The notes under the pieces: generated by a model | What the model was told of the DNA's origin: nothing | What the model saw: only the letters and a program-made list of their open reading frames with translations | The model's database searches: none | Position numbers and translations under genes: made by a program | Assembly: GCA_947451475.1 (NCBI GenBank) | Contig: CANFZC010000002.1 | Span: forward strand, 1-64,000 | Length of the DNA: 64,000 nucleotides | Source: Flavobacteriaceae bacterium | Lineage (GTDB): Bacteria; Bacteroidota; Bacteroidia; Flavobacteriales; Flavobacteriaceae | Direction of reading: 5' to 3' | Shown: piece after piece, positions 34,057-41,551 of the stretch | How positions within the stretch are numbered: position 1 is the stretch's first letter | How the letters are laid out: each line of letters begins with the position of its first letter

Positions 34057-34089
34057 AGTACTACATCAGTACTATATCAGTACTATATC
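34057..34089. repeat. 11-bp tandem repeat (three copies)
   Basis: AGTACTACATC, then AGTACTATATC twice, lie head to tail in the 261-base gap after the MFS gene, which otherwise holds no gene I can support. Confidence 0.7.
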
Positions 34090-34143
34090 CATGCTATAAC
34101 TATAGCTTTTTACCAAGTAAAAAACGACTAAAAAAAGACTTGA

Positions 34144-34359
34144 TTAAATACTCAATCGGAATTCTTCAATCACGGGGCTGGCTTTTCCGTAATCGACTTC
34201 CATGATGAATAATTCAACGGGTTTGGCTGTTTGAATACTCGGTAGTACGTTGGCTTGATTGTTAGCTCGCAGTACGACATTGATATTGGCTTCTTCCAGT
34301 TTTTCTTTTAAGGTAACGGCTAAGATTTCTTCTCCTGAAAATATTTTGATTAGTCCCAT
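34144..34359 (-). CDS. DUF2007 family putative signal-transducing protein
   Basis: The 71-residue protein begins MGLIKIFSGEEILAVTLKEKLEEANI and contains VELFIMEVDYGKASPVIEEF. The pattern of a short ferredoxin-like fold with a GxEIxAxxLKxxLEExGI start is that of DUF2007, whose biochemical role is not established. It is the second gene of a two-gene unit with the DEAD-like gene. Between the two lies a tract of five heptanucleotide repeats directly before the start codon. Confidence 0.82.
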   Translation of the reverse strand: MGLIKIFSGEEILAVTLKEKLEEANINVVLRANNQANVLPSIQTAKPVELFIMEVDYGKASPVIEEFRLSI

Positions 34360-34364
34360 TTTTT

Positions 34365-34403
34365 GAGTTATGAGTTATGAGTTATGAGTTATGAGTTATG
34401 AGT
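34365..34403. repeat. Heptanucleotide tandem repeat (GAGTTAT)5 before the DUF2007 start
   Basis: Five perfect copies of GAGTTAT (ATAACTC on the coding strand) cover 34365-34399, with a partial sixth. The tract begins five bases upstream of the DUF2007 start codon and fills most of the 56-base gap to the preceding gene. Confidence 0.92.
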
Positions 34404-34415
34404 TGGGAGTTTATC

Positions 34416-35051
34416 CTATTCTTCTTCGACTTCGAAGAATAGGGGTTCGATCATGATTTTATCGGCTAGTACTTCTACTCTTTCTGTGATTTGCGCGCAG
34501 AAAAATAGGCGTTGTGTTTTTTCGATGCTCATGGAGAGGCGTTGCACTATGGCATCGTGGCGTAATCTGAAAAGGATATCGGCATCATCTACTACCAGCA
34601 TTTTGATGGTATTGATGTTGAAGCCAGCCGAAGAAAACATGGCATTGATTTTACTGGGGGTCCCTATAAGTACATCTAAGCCCATAGAGATAATATTTTT
34701 ATCGTAGTCGATATCGCCTTTATCGTGTACGCCGAGAATACTCAAATCAGTATAGGTGCCGTATTTTAAAAAAAGCTCTTCCATTTCTAGTACTTTTTCT
34801 TTGCTTTCCACGATGATTAAGGCACGGGTACTTTCTCCCATAGTTTTCTCCATACGTTGGATTACATTGATTACAATGGCGGTGGTTTTTCCGCTACCTG
34901 GGGGAGATTGAATAACAGCATCGGCACCACTTTTGATGGTTGAAAAGGTTTCCAGTTGCATCACATTAGCTTCGGTCAAATCGTTTTCGACTAATGCTTT
35001 TTGCAGGCTAGGGTTTATTTTTTTTAGAATCATATTTTGTTTATTGGCCAT
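34416..35051 (-). CDS. Single-domain DEAD-box helicase-like protein
   Basis: This 211-residue protein corresponds only to the first RecA-like domain of DEAD-box helicases. It shows LTEANVMQLETFSTIKSGADAVIQSPPGSGKTT (Q-motif-like region and Walker A, 49-57), a TPSK motif (131-134) and VVDDADIL, where DDAD replaces DEAD at 155-158. The SAT motif III is replaced by FFCAQIT, and there is no second helicase domain. It cannot be a normal helicase; an ATP-binding regulatory role or decoy is possible. The length and clean ends argue against recent truncation. Confidence 0.82.
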   Translation of the reverse strand: MANKQNMILKKINPSLQKALVENDLTEANVMQLETFSTIKSGADAVIQSPPGSGKTTAIVINVIQRMEKTMGESTRALIIVESKEKVLEMEELFLKYGTYTDLSILGVHDKGDIDYDKNIISMGLDVLIGTPSKINAMFSSAGFNINTIKMLVVDDADILFRLRHDAIVQRLSMSIEKTQRLFFCAQITERVEVLADKIMIEPLFFEVEEE

Positions 35052-35143
35052 TGATGCACGAATAAATTAGGTAGCATTAATGGATATTAGGGAGTCGGGC
35101 ACTGCGTTTTACAACAGACGTTGACTCATTATGGAAAACTCAT

Positions 35144-36307
35144 TTATTTACTAGCGAATAGGGTTACATCGGTTTGTGAAATTTCGGTTCCTCCGAGTAT
35201 GATTAGTCGTTCCACTACATTCCGCAGTTCGCGTATATTCCCTGTCCAGTCGTATTCTTGTAAAAGTTTGATGGCATCTTTGGAGAACGACTTGGTTGCA
35301 TTTCCTTGTTCTTCTGCAATTTTTATGGCAAAATGTTCCACTAGAAGCGGGATATCATCGCGGCGATCGTTTAGTGACGGAACTTTGATTAAGATCACCG
35401 CTAGGCGGTGGTATAAATCTTCACGGAAGCGTCCTTCTGCGATTTCTTTTTTCAGGTCTTTGTTGGTTGCCGCTACGACGCGGACATTGATTTTGATGTC
35501 TTTGTCGGCCCCTACTCGTTGGATTAAACTCTCTTGTAGGGCTCGTAATACTTTAGCTTGTGCGGAAAGGCTCATGTCACCGATTTCGTCTAGGAAAATA
35601 GTTCCCCCATCGGCAGCTTCAAATTTACCAGCGCGGTCTTTTACTGCGGAGGTAAAGGCCCCTTTGACGTGACCGAATAATTCGCTCTCAATTAATTCAG
35701 ATGGGATAGCCGCACAGTTGACTTCGATCATGGGAGCATTGGCTCGTTCGCTTTTTTCGTGAAGTTGGTGTGCTACTAGTTCTTTTCCGGTACCGTTAGG
35801 TCCTGTAATTAAAACGCGGGCATCGGTTTGTGCGACCTTTTCAATCATTACTTTGATTTGGTTGATGGGTTCGCTCTCCCCTATGATTTCGTAGTTTTTG
35901 GAAACCTTTTTCTTTAGGATTTTATTTTCTACTACTAGTTGTTTTTTATCGAGTGCGTTGCGCACGGTATTGAGCAGGCGGTTTAAATCGGGTGGTTTAG
36001 AAATGTAATCAAAAGCCCCTAGACGCATGGTATTGACCGCAGTTTCTAGGTCGCCGTGACCGGAGATCATGACCATAGGGATTTCGGGTTTGATTTTTTT
36101 AACTGCCTCAAGGAGTTCTTCCCCATTCATTTTGGGCATTTTGATATCGCACAATACCAAATCGTAGTCTTCGTTTTTGATTTTCTCGAACCCTTGTTTT
36201 CCATCTTCGGCTTCGTCTACTTTGTAGGTATCGCTTTCTTCAGAGAGAATTTTGACTAATACTCTACGGATGGCGGCTTCGTCTTCGATGATTAATATTT
36301 TGGACAT
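35144..36307 (-). CDS. NtrC-type response regulator lacking a DNA-binding domain
   Basis: The 387-residue protein has a receiver domain (phospho-acceptor Asp54 in VLCDIKMPKMNG, Lys104 in YISKPP) and a sigma-54-interaction AAA+ domain with ITGPNGTGKE (Walker A), ESELFGHVKGAFTSAVKDRAGKFE, GGTIFLDEIGDM (Walker B) and GNIRELRNVVERLIILG. The usual GAFTGA loop is GAFTSA (216-221). The chain stops with SQTDVTLFASK, so the Fis-type helix-turn-helix normally found at the C-terminus is missing. I chose the ATG at 36307 (MSKILIIEDE) rather than 36355, which adds sixteen residues unlike any receiver. Confidence 0.9.
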   Translation of the reverse strand: MSKILIIEDEAAIRRVLVKILSEESDTYKVDEAEDGKQGFEKIKNEDYDLVLCDIKMPKMNGEELLEAVKKIKPEIPMVMISGHGDLETAVNTMRLGAFDYISKPPDLNRLLNTVRNALDKKQLVVENKILKKKVSKNYEIIGESEPINQIKVMIEKVAQTDARVLITGPNGTGKELVAHQLHEKSERANAPMIEVNCAAIPSELIESELFGHVKGAFTSAVKDRAGKFEAADGGTIFLDEIGDMSLSAQAKVLRALQESLIQRVGADKDIKINVRVVAATNKDLKKEIAEGRFREDLYHRLAVILIKVPSLNDRRDDIPLLVEHFAIKIAEEQGNATKSFSKDAIKLLQEYDWTGNIRELRNVVERLIILGGTEISQTDVTLFASK

Positions 36308-36373
36308 AACGTACTGTTTCGTATTTTGAATTTCAGCATTGGGGGAAGATTCCACGAATGCCCGAATGATTTA

Positions 36374-36504
36374 GATTATGAATGGCTTTATAGTCCTGAT
36401 TGCAGTGGAAATCCACGTTACTAAAGTGGTTCACTTTAGTAACGTTATTGTAATGGAAAGCAGGAATAAGGAAACCTTTATACCCAAACCATTCACTCCT
36501 AATC
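36374..36504 (-). other. Nested inverted-repeat element, predicted structured leader RNA
   Basis: Five paired blocks are arranged symmetrically: GATTA 36374-36378 with TAATC 36500-36504, TGAATGG 36379-36385 with CCATTCA 36489-36495, TCCTG 36394-36398 with CAGGA 36461-36465, and a perfect 14-bp dyad 36415-36428 / 36432-36445 around a 3-base loop. On the minus strand the element starts just after a -7 box, so it would form the 5' leader of the NtrC-type regulator. It has no T run, so it is not a simple terminator. Confidence 0.55.
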
Positions 36505-36512
36505 AGTTTTGA

Positions 36513-36520
36513 CAAAAGTA
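36513..36520 (-). promoter_or_regulatory. -7 element upstream of the NtrC-type regulator
   Basis: The minus strand reads TACTTTTG, a full TAnnTTTG match. Initiation would fall near 36508, about 200 bases before the start codon, with the inverted-repeat element at the very 5' end. Confidence 0.5.
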
Positions 36521-36543
36521 GTATAAATTCACAATAAGCCCCT

Positions 36544-36551
36544 TACTTTTG
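36544..36551 (+). promoter_or_regulatory. -7 element of panB
   Basis: TACTTTTG is a full TAnnTTTG match, 49 bases before panB and divergent from the identical element at 36513-36520. Confidence 0.55.
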
Positions 36552-36600
36552 TGTCATCAAAAATAGATTTAATACTTTTACGGTTCCAAAACCAAGCACT

Positions 36601-37419
36601 ATGTCTACAGCAAAAAAAGATTACAAAAGAATTACGACCAAATCCTTGATTGAAATGAAGTCCAATGGCGAAAAGATTTCGATGCTTACCGCCTATGATT
36701 ACACCATGGCTAAGATTGTGGATTCGGCTGGTGTGGATGTGATCTTGGTAGGTGATTCGGCTAGTAATGTGATGGCGGGTCATGAAACTACCTTACCGAT
36801 TACCTTGGACCAGATGATTTATCATGCTTCCTCGGTGGTTAGAGCGGTTGACAGAGCTTTGGTGGTGGTAGATTTACCTTTTGGAAGTTACCAATCGGAT
36901 CCTAAAGAGGCGTTGCGTTCGGCGATTCGCATCATGAAAGAAAGTGGAGGCCATGCGGTTAAATTGGAAGGAGGCAGTGAAATTAAGGACAGTATTAAGC
37001 GAATTTTGAATGCTGGGATTCCGGTCATGGGGCACTTAGGATTAACGCCGCAGTCGATTTATAAATTTGGCACCTATACCGTTAGAGCTAAAGAAGAAGC
37101 AGAAGCGGAGCAATTGATTGAAGATGCTAAATTATTGGAGAAGTTGGGTTGTTTTGCTTTGGTATTAGAAAAGATACCCGCTGCTTTGGCCGAGCAAGTT
37201 GCCAAAACGATTTCGATTCCCGTTATCGGCATAGGTGCTGGTGGTGGAGTGGATGGACAAGTATTGGTGATTCACGATATGCTAGGGATGAACAATGAGT
37301 TTAGTCCGCGTTTCTTGCGTCGCTATTTGAATTTATATGAGCAAATGACTGCTGCGATTGGAACTTATGTAGCTGATGTGAAGTCGGAAGATTTTCCTAA
37401 TGCTAACGAGCAATATTAG
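36601..37419 (+). CDS. panB: 3-methyl-2-oxobutanoate hydroxymethyltransferase
   Basis: PanB makes ketopantoate from 2-oxoisovalerate and methylene-tetrahydrofolate, the first step to pantothenate and CoA. The 272-residue protein has [44 protein letters not shown] (the Mg-binding GDS motif), [28 protein letters not shown] and [24 protein letters not shown], in the order of the PanB barrel. It is the first gene of a three-gene run with a lipoprotein and a pseudouridine synthase. Confidence 0.97.
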   Translation: MSTAKKDYKRITTKSLIEMKSNGEKISMLTAYDYTMAKIVDSAGVDVILVGDSASNVMAGHETTLPITLDQMIYHASSVVRAVDRALVVVDLPFGSYQSDPKEALRSAIRIMKESGGHAVKLEGGSEIKDSIKRILNAGIPVMGHLGLTPQSIYKFGTYTVRAKEEAEAEQLIEDAKLLEKLGCFALVLEKIPAALAEQVAKTISIPVIGIGAGGGVDGQVLVIHDMLGMNNEFSPRFLRRYLNLYEQMTAAIGTYVADVKSEDFPNANEQY

Positions 37420-37423
37420 TCGT

Positions 37424-37984
37424 ATGACATTCAAGCGGAGCATTGTTATGTTACTTGTTATCAGCTTCTTAGTTTCTTGTCAAAGGAAAGAAGCTAAAAG
37501 TGAACAATTCGTTCCAAAAAAAACAACTTTAAAAGATTCCGATTTATACTCGAAAGTTTACTATATCTCTACGTCCTTAAATACTGAAAAATGTATGGCT
37601 CAAAACGATGGATGTGATTGTTGTGATGGGAAAATAGTTTTTTTGGACGGGAATCGATTTATTAGTGATTTCTATTGTATACCCGACGAAGAATTTAACT
37701 CTGGTAGCTTTCAAATTAAAAAAGATAAGCTCATCTTGAATTATGATAAATACCAGGCTGTGTTGGGGCCAGTTAACGAAAATGACATAGATTCTAAAGA
37801 TACTTTACGAGTAGAAAGCAGCAATTGCTCTACCCTTGAATTATCTATTTTTACTTGTCAAAAAAAGATTTTATTCAAAAGTAGTTCCGAATATTATTCT
37901 GAAGATCATACGACCCATTTTTCAGATGCACTAGCAGCATACAAAAAAAGTGGTGTTTGGAACTTATTAGAAGGTGAAGACTAG
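37424..37984 (+). CDS. Lipoprotein with a cysteine cluster, unknown function
   Basis: I do not recognise this 186-residue protein. It starts MTFKRSIVMLLVISFLVSC, a signal peptide with lipobox LVSC. The mature part contains CMAQNDGCDCCDGKIVF, with four cysteines in eleven residues, and further cysteines at SNCSTLELSIFTC, suggesting disulfides or a metal site in the periplasm. I chose the ATG at 37424, five bases after panB; the upstream frame from 37400 overlaps panB. It is inserted between panB and the pseudouridine synthase gene, only three bases from the latter. Confidence 0.75.
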   Translation: MTFKRSIVMLLVISFLVSCQRKEAKSEQFVPKKTTLKDSDLYSKVYYISTSLNTEKCMAQNDGCDCCDGKIVFLDGNRFISDFYCIPDEEFNSGSFQIKKDKLILNYDKYQAVLGPVNENDIDSKDTLRVESSNCSTLELSIFTCQKKILFKSSSEYYSEDHTTHFSDALAAYKKSGVWNLLEGED

Positions 37985-37987
37985 CCC

Positions 37988-38680
37988 ATGAGTAAAATAC
38001 TTTCCACTAAAGATAATTTGCAGGTACTGCATGAAGACAATCACTTGATTGTGGTGAACAAGCGCGTTGGTGATATCGTGCAGGGCGATAAAACGGGGGA
38101 CAAACCTTTATCGGAAGTTGTAAAAGAATACATTAAGGACCGCTATAACAAACCGGGCGAGGTTTTTTTGGGTGTGGTACATCGCTTGGACCGACCGACT
38201 ACGGGTATTGTTGTTTTTGCTAGAACTACCAAGGCTTTGACCCGAATGAATGAATTATTTAGTCAGCGTGAGACTCAGAAAACCTATTGGGCTGTGGTTA
38301 AAAATAAGCCAGCAAAAGCGTCGGATAACTTGGTCCATTTTTTAAAGCGAAACGAGAAGAACAACACTTCAAAAGCGCATAGCAAAGAAGTTCCTGAGAG
38401 TAAAAAAGCCAGTTTGGATTACATTATCATTAAATCACTGGATCACTATCATGTTTTGGAAATCAATCTACATACTGGGAGACATCATCAGATAAGGGCG
38501 CAGTTGAGTGCTATCGGCAGTCCGATTAAAGGCGATTTAAAGTATGGGTTTGACCGCAGTAATCCTGATGGGGGCATTCATCTTCATGCTCGAAAATTAG
38601 TTTTTGTGCATCCTGTAACCAAGGAAACCTTAGTATTGGTAGCCCCTACCCCTATTGATGCACTTTGGAATTCCATTTAA
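37988..38680 (+). CDS. RluA-family RNA pseudouridine synthase
   Basis: The enzyme isomerises uridine to pseudouridine in rRNA or tRNA. The 230-residue protein contains VVHRLDRPTTGIVVFARTTKAL, with catalytic Asp68, then QKTYWAVVKNKP and the C-terminal LHTGRHHQIRAQLSAIGSPIKGDLKYG. It lacks an S4 RNA-binding domain, as in the RluA/RluC-like short members. Which uridine is modified cannot be said. It is cotranscribed with panB and the lipoprotein gene. Confidence 0.93.
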   Translation: MSKILSTKDNLQVLHEDNHLIVVNKRVGDIVQGDKTGDKPLSEVVKEYIKDRYNKPGEVFLGVVHRLDRPTTGIVVFARTTKALTRMNELFSQRETQKTYWAVVKNKPAKASDNLVHFLKRNEKNNTSKAHSKEVPESKKASLDYIIIKSLDHYHVLEINLHTGRHHQIRAQLSAIGSPIKGDLKYGFDRSNPDGGIHLHARKLVFVHPVTKETLVLVAPTPIDALWNSI

Positions 38681-38732
38681 ATGAAAAGTTGTATATTTAC
38701 GATTACTTACTAACCTAAAAAGTAACCTTACT

Positions 38733-40070
38733 ATGAAAAAAACCTTTGTATCCTTACTTTTACTTGTTGGATTAAGCGCTGTTGCGCAGGATCATTTTTC
38801 GGGTATCAGTACCTCTAGCCGTGTTGGCATTTTGAATGGTGACCTGAACCCTGCTGAATTTTCACAATTATCTAGAAAATTTGAAGTCAACATTTACGGT
38901 TTCAGTTTTAATGTGGCGAACAACAAAATTGGATTTAGTGATTTGAATTCGGATACCAACTTAGAGGATTTGATTTTTACGGGTACGGATCCTGTGAATA
39001 TGCGTTTTGATGCTAAAATCATTGGTCCTAGTTTGGCCATACATATTAAAAAATGGGGATTTGGGATTACCACCAAAGCCAATGTAAAATTTGACGTAGT
39101 AGATGTGGATCCTGTATTTGGAAACGCTATTTACAATAATGAATTACCTCAAAATTTAACGATACTAGACCGTCCTAACAACCAACGTTTGAATGGTATC
39201 TCTTATGGAGAAGTGGGTTTATCAATTGCTCGTACCTTATATGATACAGACAAACAAAGTTTTAGCGCTGGGGTTACTTTAAATTTATTATTCCCAGGTT
39301 CGTATTCGAATTTTGGGATCAGTGATTTGAATGGAAAGATCATTCAAGATGCGACCGGTTCTTATTTAACTACGGACCAACCGGCTAATTTAAATATTGC
39401 CTACTCTGGAAATTTAGCCGATAGTTTTACCAACTTTAGCGATTATAGTAAATCTATTTTTGGAGGTTTGCACGGTATGGCGGCTGATGTTGGATTTAAT
39501 TATGTTTTGAAAGACGGCGCCAAAAAATACAAAATCAAAGGAGGATTGGCGATTAAAAACATTGGAAGTATGACTTTTAAGGATAGTAATAATTACTCGA
39601 CAAATTACACCTTTACTACTCAAGGACATGCTCCTTTAGATTTAAGTTTGTTTACCAATATTGATAATTTGGGAGATATCGAATCCATATTAACGCAAAA
39701 TGGATATCTAACTCAAACTCCTGTGAAAAGAGAATTTAAAGTTAACTTACCTACTTTATTAACCTTATATGGTGATCTTAAAATAGTGCCAAAAGTATAT
39801 GTTACAGGGTATTTGCAACGAAAATTGAAACAAGATAGTGACAATGATCAAGTGACGGCTTTGAATGTGGTTTCGATTACACCTAGAGTAAATTTGGGCT
39901 TTTTTGAAACCTACCTACCAATATCTAACAATGATATCTCGGGAACGAATGTGGGGTTTGGATTTAGATTGGGAGGATTTTATATAGGTTCGAGTTCGTT
40001 GGTTACTGCCTTGGCAAACGATAGTAAGCAAGCTGATTTATATTTTGGTTTCCGTTGGGCCTTTTTATAA
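38733..40070 (+). CDS. DUF5723-like outer-membrane protein
   Basis: The 445-residue protein has a signal peptide (MKKTFVSLLLLVGLSAVAQ) followed by many amphipathic strands such as SYGEVGLSIARTLYDTDKQSFSAGVTLNLLF and a C-terminus ending in YFGFRWAFL, typical of outer-membrane barrels. The early SRVGILNGDLNPAEFSQLSRKFEVNIYG resembles the DUF5723 family of Bacteroidota, whose function is unknown. It is a single-gene unit following the pseudouridine synthase. Confidence 0.78.
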   Translation: MKKTFVSLLLLVGLSAVAQDHFSGISTSSRVGILNGDLNPAEFSQLSRKFEVNIYGFSFNVANNKIGFSDLNSDTNLEDLIFTGTDPVNMRFDAKIIGPSLAIHIKKWGFGITTKANVKFDVVDVDPVFGNAIYNNELPQNLTILDRPNNQRLNGISYGEVGLSIARTLYDTDKQSFSAGVTLNLLFPGSYSNFGISDLNGKIIQDATGSYLTTDQPANLNIAYSGNLADSFTNFSDYSKSIFGGLHGMAADVGFNYVLKDGAKKYKIKGGLAIKNIGSMTFKDSNNYSTNYTFTTQGHAPLDLSLFTNIDNLGDIESILTQNGYLTQTPVKREFKVNLPTLLTLYGDLKIVPKVYVTGYLQRKLKQDSDNDQVTALNVVSITPRVNLGFFETYLPISNNDISGTNVGFGFRLGGFYIGSSSLVTALANDSKQADLYFGFRWAFL

Positions 40071-40120
40071 TAGTAATTCTTTAATGCTCGTTAGTTCCTT
40101 GTTCAAGAAAAGCCGTCGTT

Positions 40121-41452
40121 ATGCCTTATAAATTAGACATTCACTATAGAAAGCAAAGCTTAGTAAAGTTATTGGCATGTATTCAATCCCATGAGGAGGA
40201 AATCATTAAGGCCGTCTTTGCTGATTTTAAGAAACCTGCTTTTGAGGTGGTAGCTACCGAAACTAGTTATATTGAAGCAGAATTAAAATATACGATTAAA
40301 AACATGGAGAAATGGGCAAAACCAGCAATGGTTTTGCCTTCTTTTTTGAATTTCCCTTCTTTGGACTTTATTTACAAAGAACCTTATGGAAAGGTTTTTG
40401 TTATTGCCCCTTGGAATTATCCTTATCAATTGGCTTTATCTCCCTTGATAGCGGCCGTTGCGGCTGGAAATCAAGTAGTGGTTAAACCTTCAGAGTTAAC
40501 ACCTCATACTTCAGCTGTGATCGCTAAAATCATTAGGGCAACTTTTGACGAAAGCCATGTTACTTGCATTGAAGGCGGGGTAGAAGAGACACAAGCCTTA
40601 TTGGCCCAACGTTGGGATTATATCTTTTTCACGGGCAGTAGTAGTGTGGGGAAAATTGTGGCACAGGCCGCGGCGAAACACTTGACTCCTGTTACTTTAG
40701 AATTGGGTGGTAAAAACCCTTGTATTATCGATGCTAGTGCTGACTTGAAACTTGCCGCTAAGCGGATTGTATGGGGCAAGTTTATCAATGCTGGACAAAC
40801 CTGCATTGCCCCCGACTATCTATTGGTTGCAGAAACGGTTAAAGATTCTCTAGTTTCACTTTTAAAAGCGGAAATACAATTAGCGTTTGGAGCAAATCCG
40901 GAGGCTTCGCCTGATTATGGCCGTATTGTCAATGAAAAAAACTGGAGGCGCTTGGTTGCCTTGTTGGAAAATGAAACAGTGCTTTATGGGGGTGAGTCTA
41001 CAATTGCCGATTGTTATTTGTCGCCTACTCTTTTGGACGAATCCCAATTGGATAGTTTGGTAATGCATGGGGAGATTTTTGGTCCGATCCTACCGATAAT
41101 TAGTTATCGAACCGAGGAAGATCTTGCTCACTATATTTTACATTACGAAAAACCACTTGCGCTTTATGCCTTTACAACGAATACTACCTTTGCTGAGAAA
41201 ATAATTACGCAATACTCATTTGGCGGGGGTTGTATCAACGATACTTTAGTTCAATTTACCAATAAGCGATTGCCCTTTGGAGGGGTAGGCCAAAGTGGCA
41301 TCGGTGCGTATCATGGCACTTATAGTTTTGCATTATTCTCCCATCATAAGTCCATCGTTAAAAAAGGAAATTGGTTAGACATCCCTACACGATATGCTCC
41401 ATACGCTGGAAAAATTAAACTTATAAAAAAAGTGATGGGGTGGTTTTCTTAG
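40121..41452 (+). CDS. Aldehyde dehydrogenase (class 3-like, NAD(P)-dependent)
   Basis: The 443-residue enzyme oxidises aldehydes to acids. It has VIAPWNYPYQLALSPLIAAVAAGNQVVVKPSE, FFTGSSSVGKIV, the catalytic Glu in LELGGKNP and the nucleophilic Cys in FINAGQTCIAPDY, followed by GEIFGPILPI and a C-terminal membrane-proximal tail. Length and the FTGS/GQTC motifs match class 3 fatty or aromatic aldehyde dehydrogenases. It stands alone. The tail (LIKKVMGWFS) is weakly hydrophobic, so membrane association is possible. Confidence 0.92.
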   Translation: MPYKLDIHYRKQSLVKLLACIQSHEEEIIKAVFADFKKPAFEVVATETSYIEAELKYTIKNMEKWAKPAMVLPSFLNFPSLDFIYKEPYGKVFVIAPWNYPYQLALSPLIAAVAAGNQVVVKPSELTPHTSAVIAKIIRATFDESHVTCIEGGVEETQALLAQRWDYIFFTGSSSVGKIVAQAAAKHLTPVTLELGGKNPCIIDASADLKLAAKRIVWGKFINAGQTCIAPDYLLVAETVKDSLVSLLKAEIQLAFGANPEASPDYGRIVNEKNWRRLVALLENETVLYGGESTIADCYLSPTLLDESQLDSLVMHGEIFGPILPIISYRTEEDLAHYILHYEKPLALYAFTTNTTFAEKIITQYSFGGGCINDTLVQFTNKRLPFGGVGQSGIGAYHGTYSFALFSHHKSIVKKGNWLDIPTRYAPYAGKIKLIKKVMGWFS

Positions 41453-41551
41453 CACGTCAAAAAATATACCTAATATCTCTATTTTTTATGTATATTGTAG
41501 CAGTAATTTTTGTGAAAGCCATTTTGTTTAATTGAAAAAAAGTGTACTCCT

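Noticed and set aside
35121..35672. 183-codon plus-strand open frame opposite the NtrC-type AAA+ domain
   Set aside because: Antisense to conserved Walker and sensor motifs and rich in Ser/Arg/Leu as shadow frames usually are.
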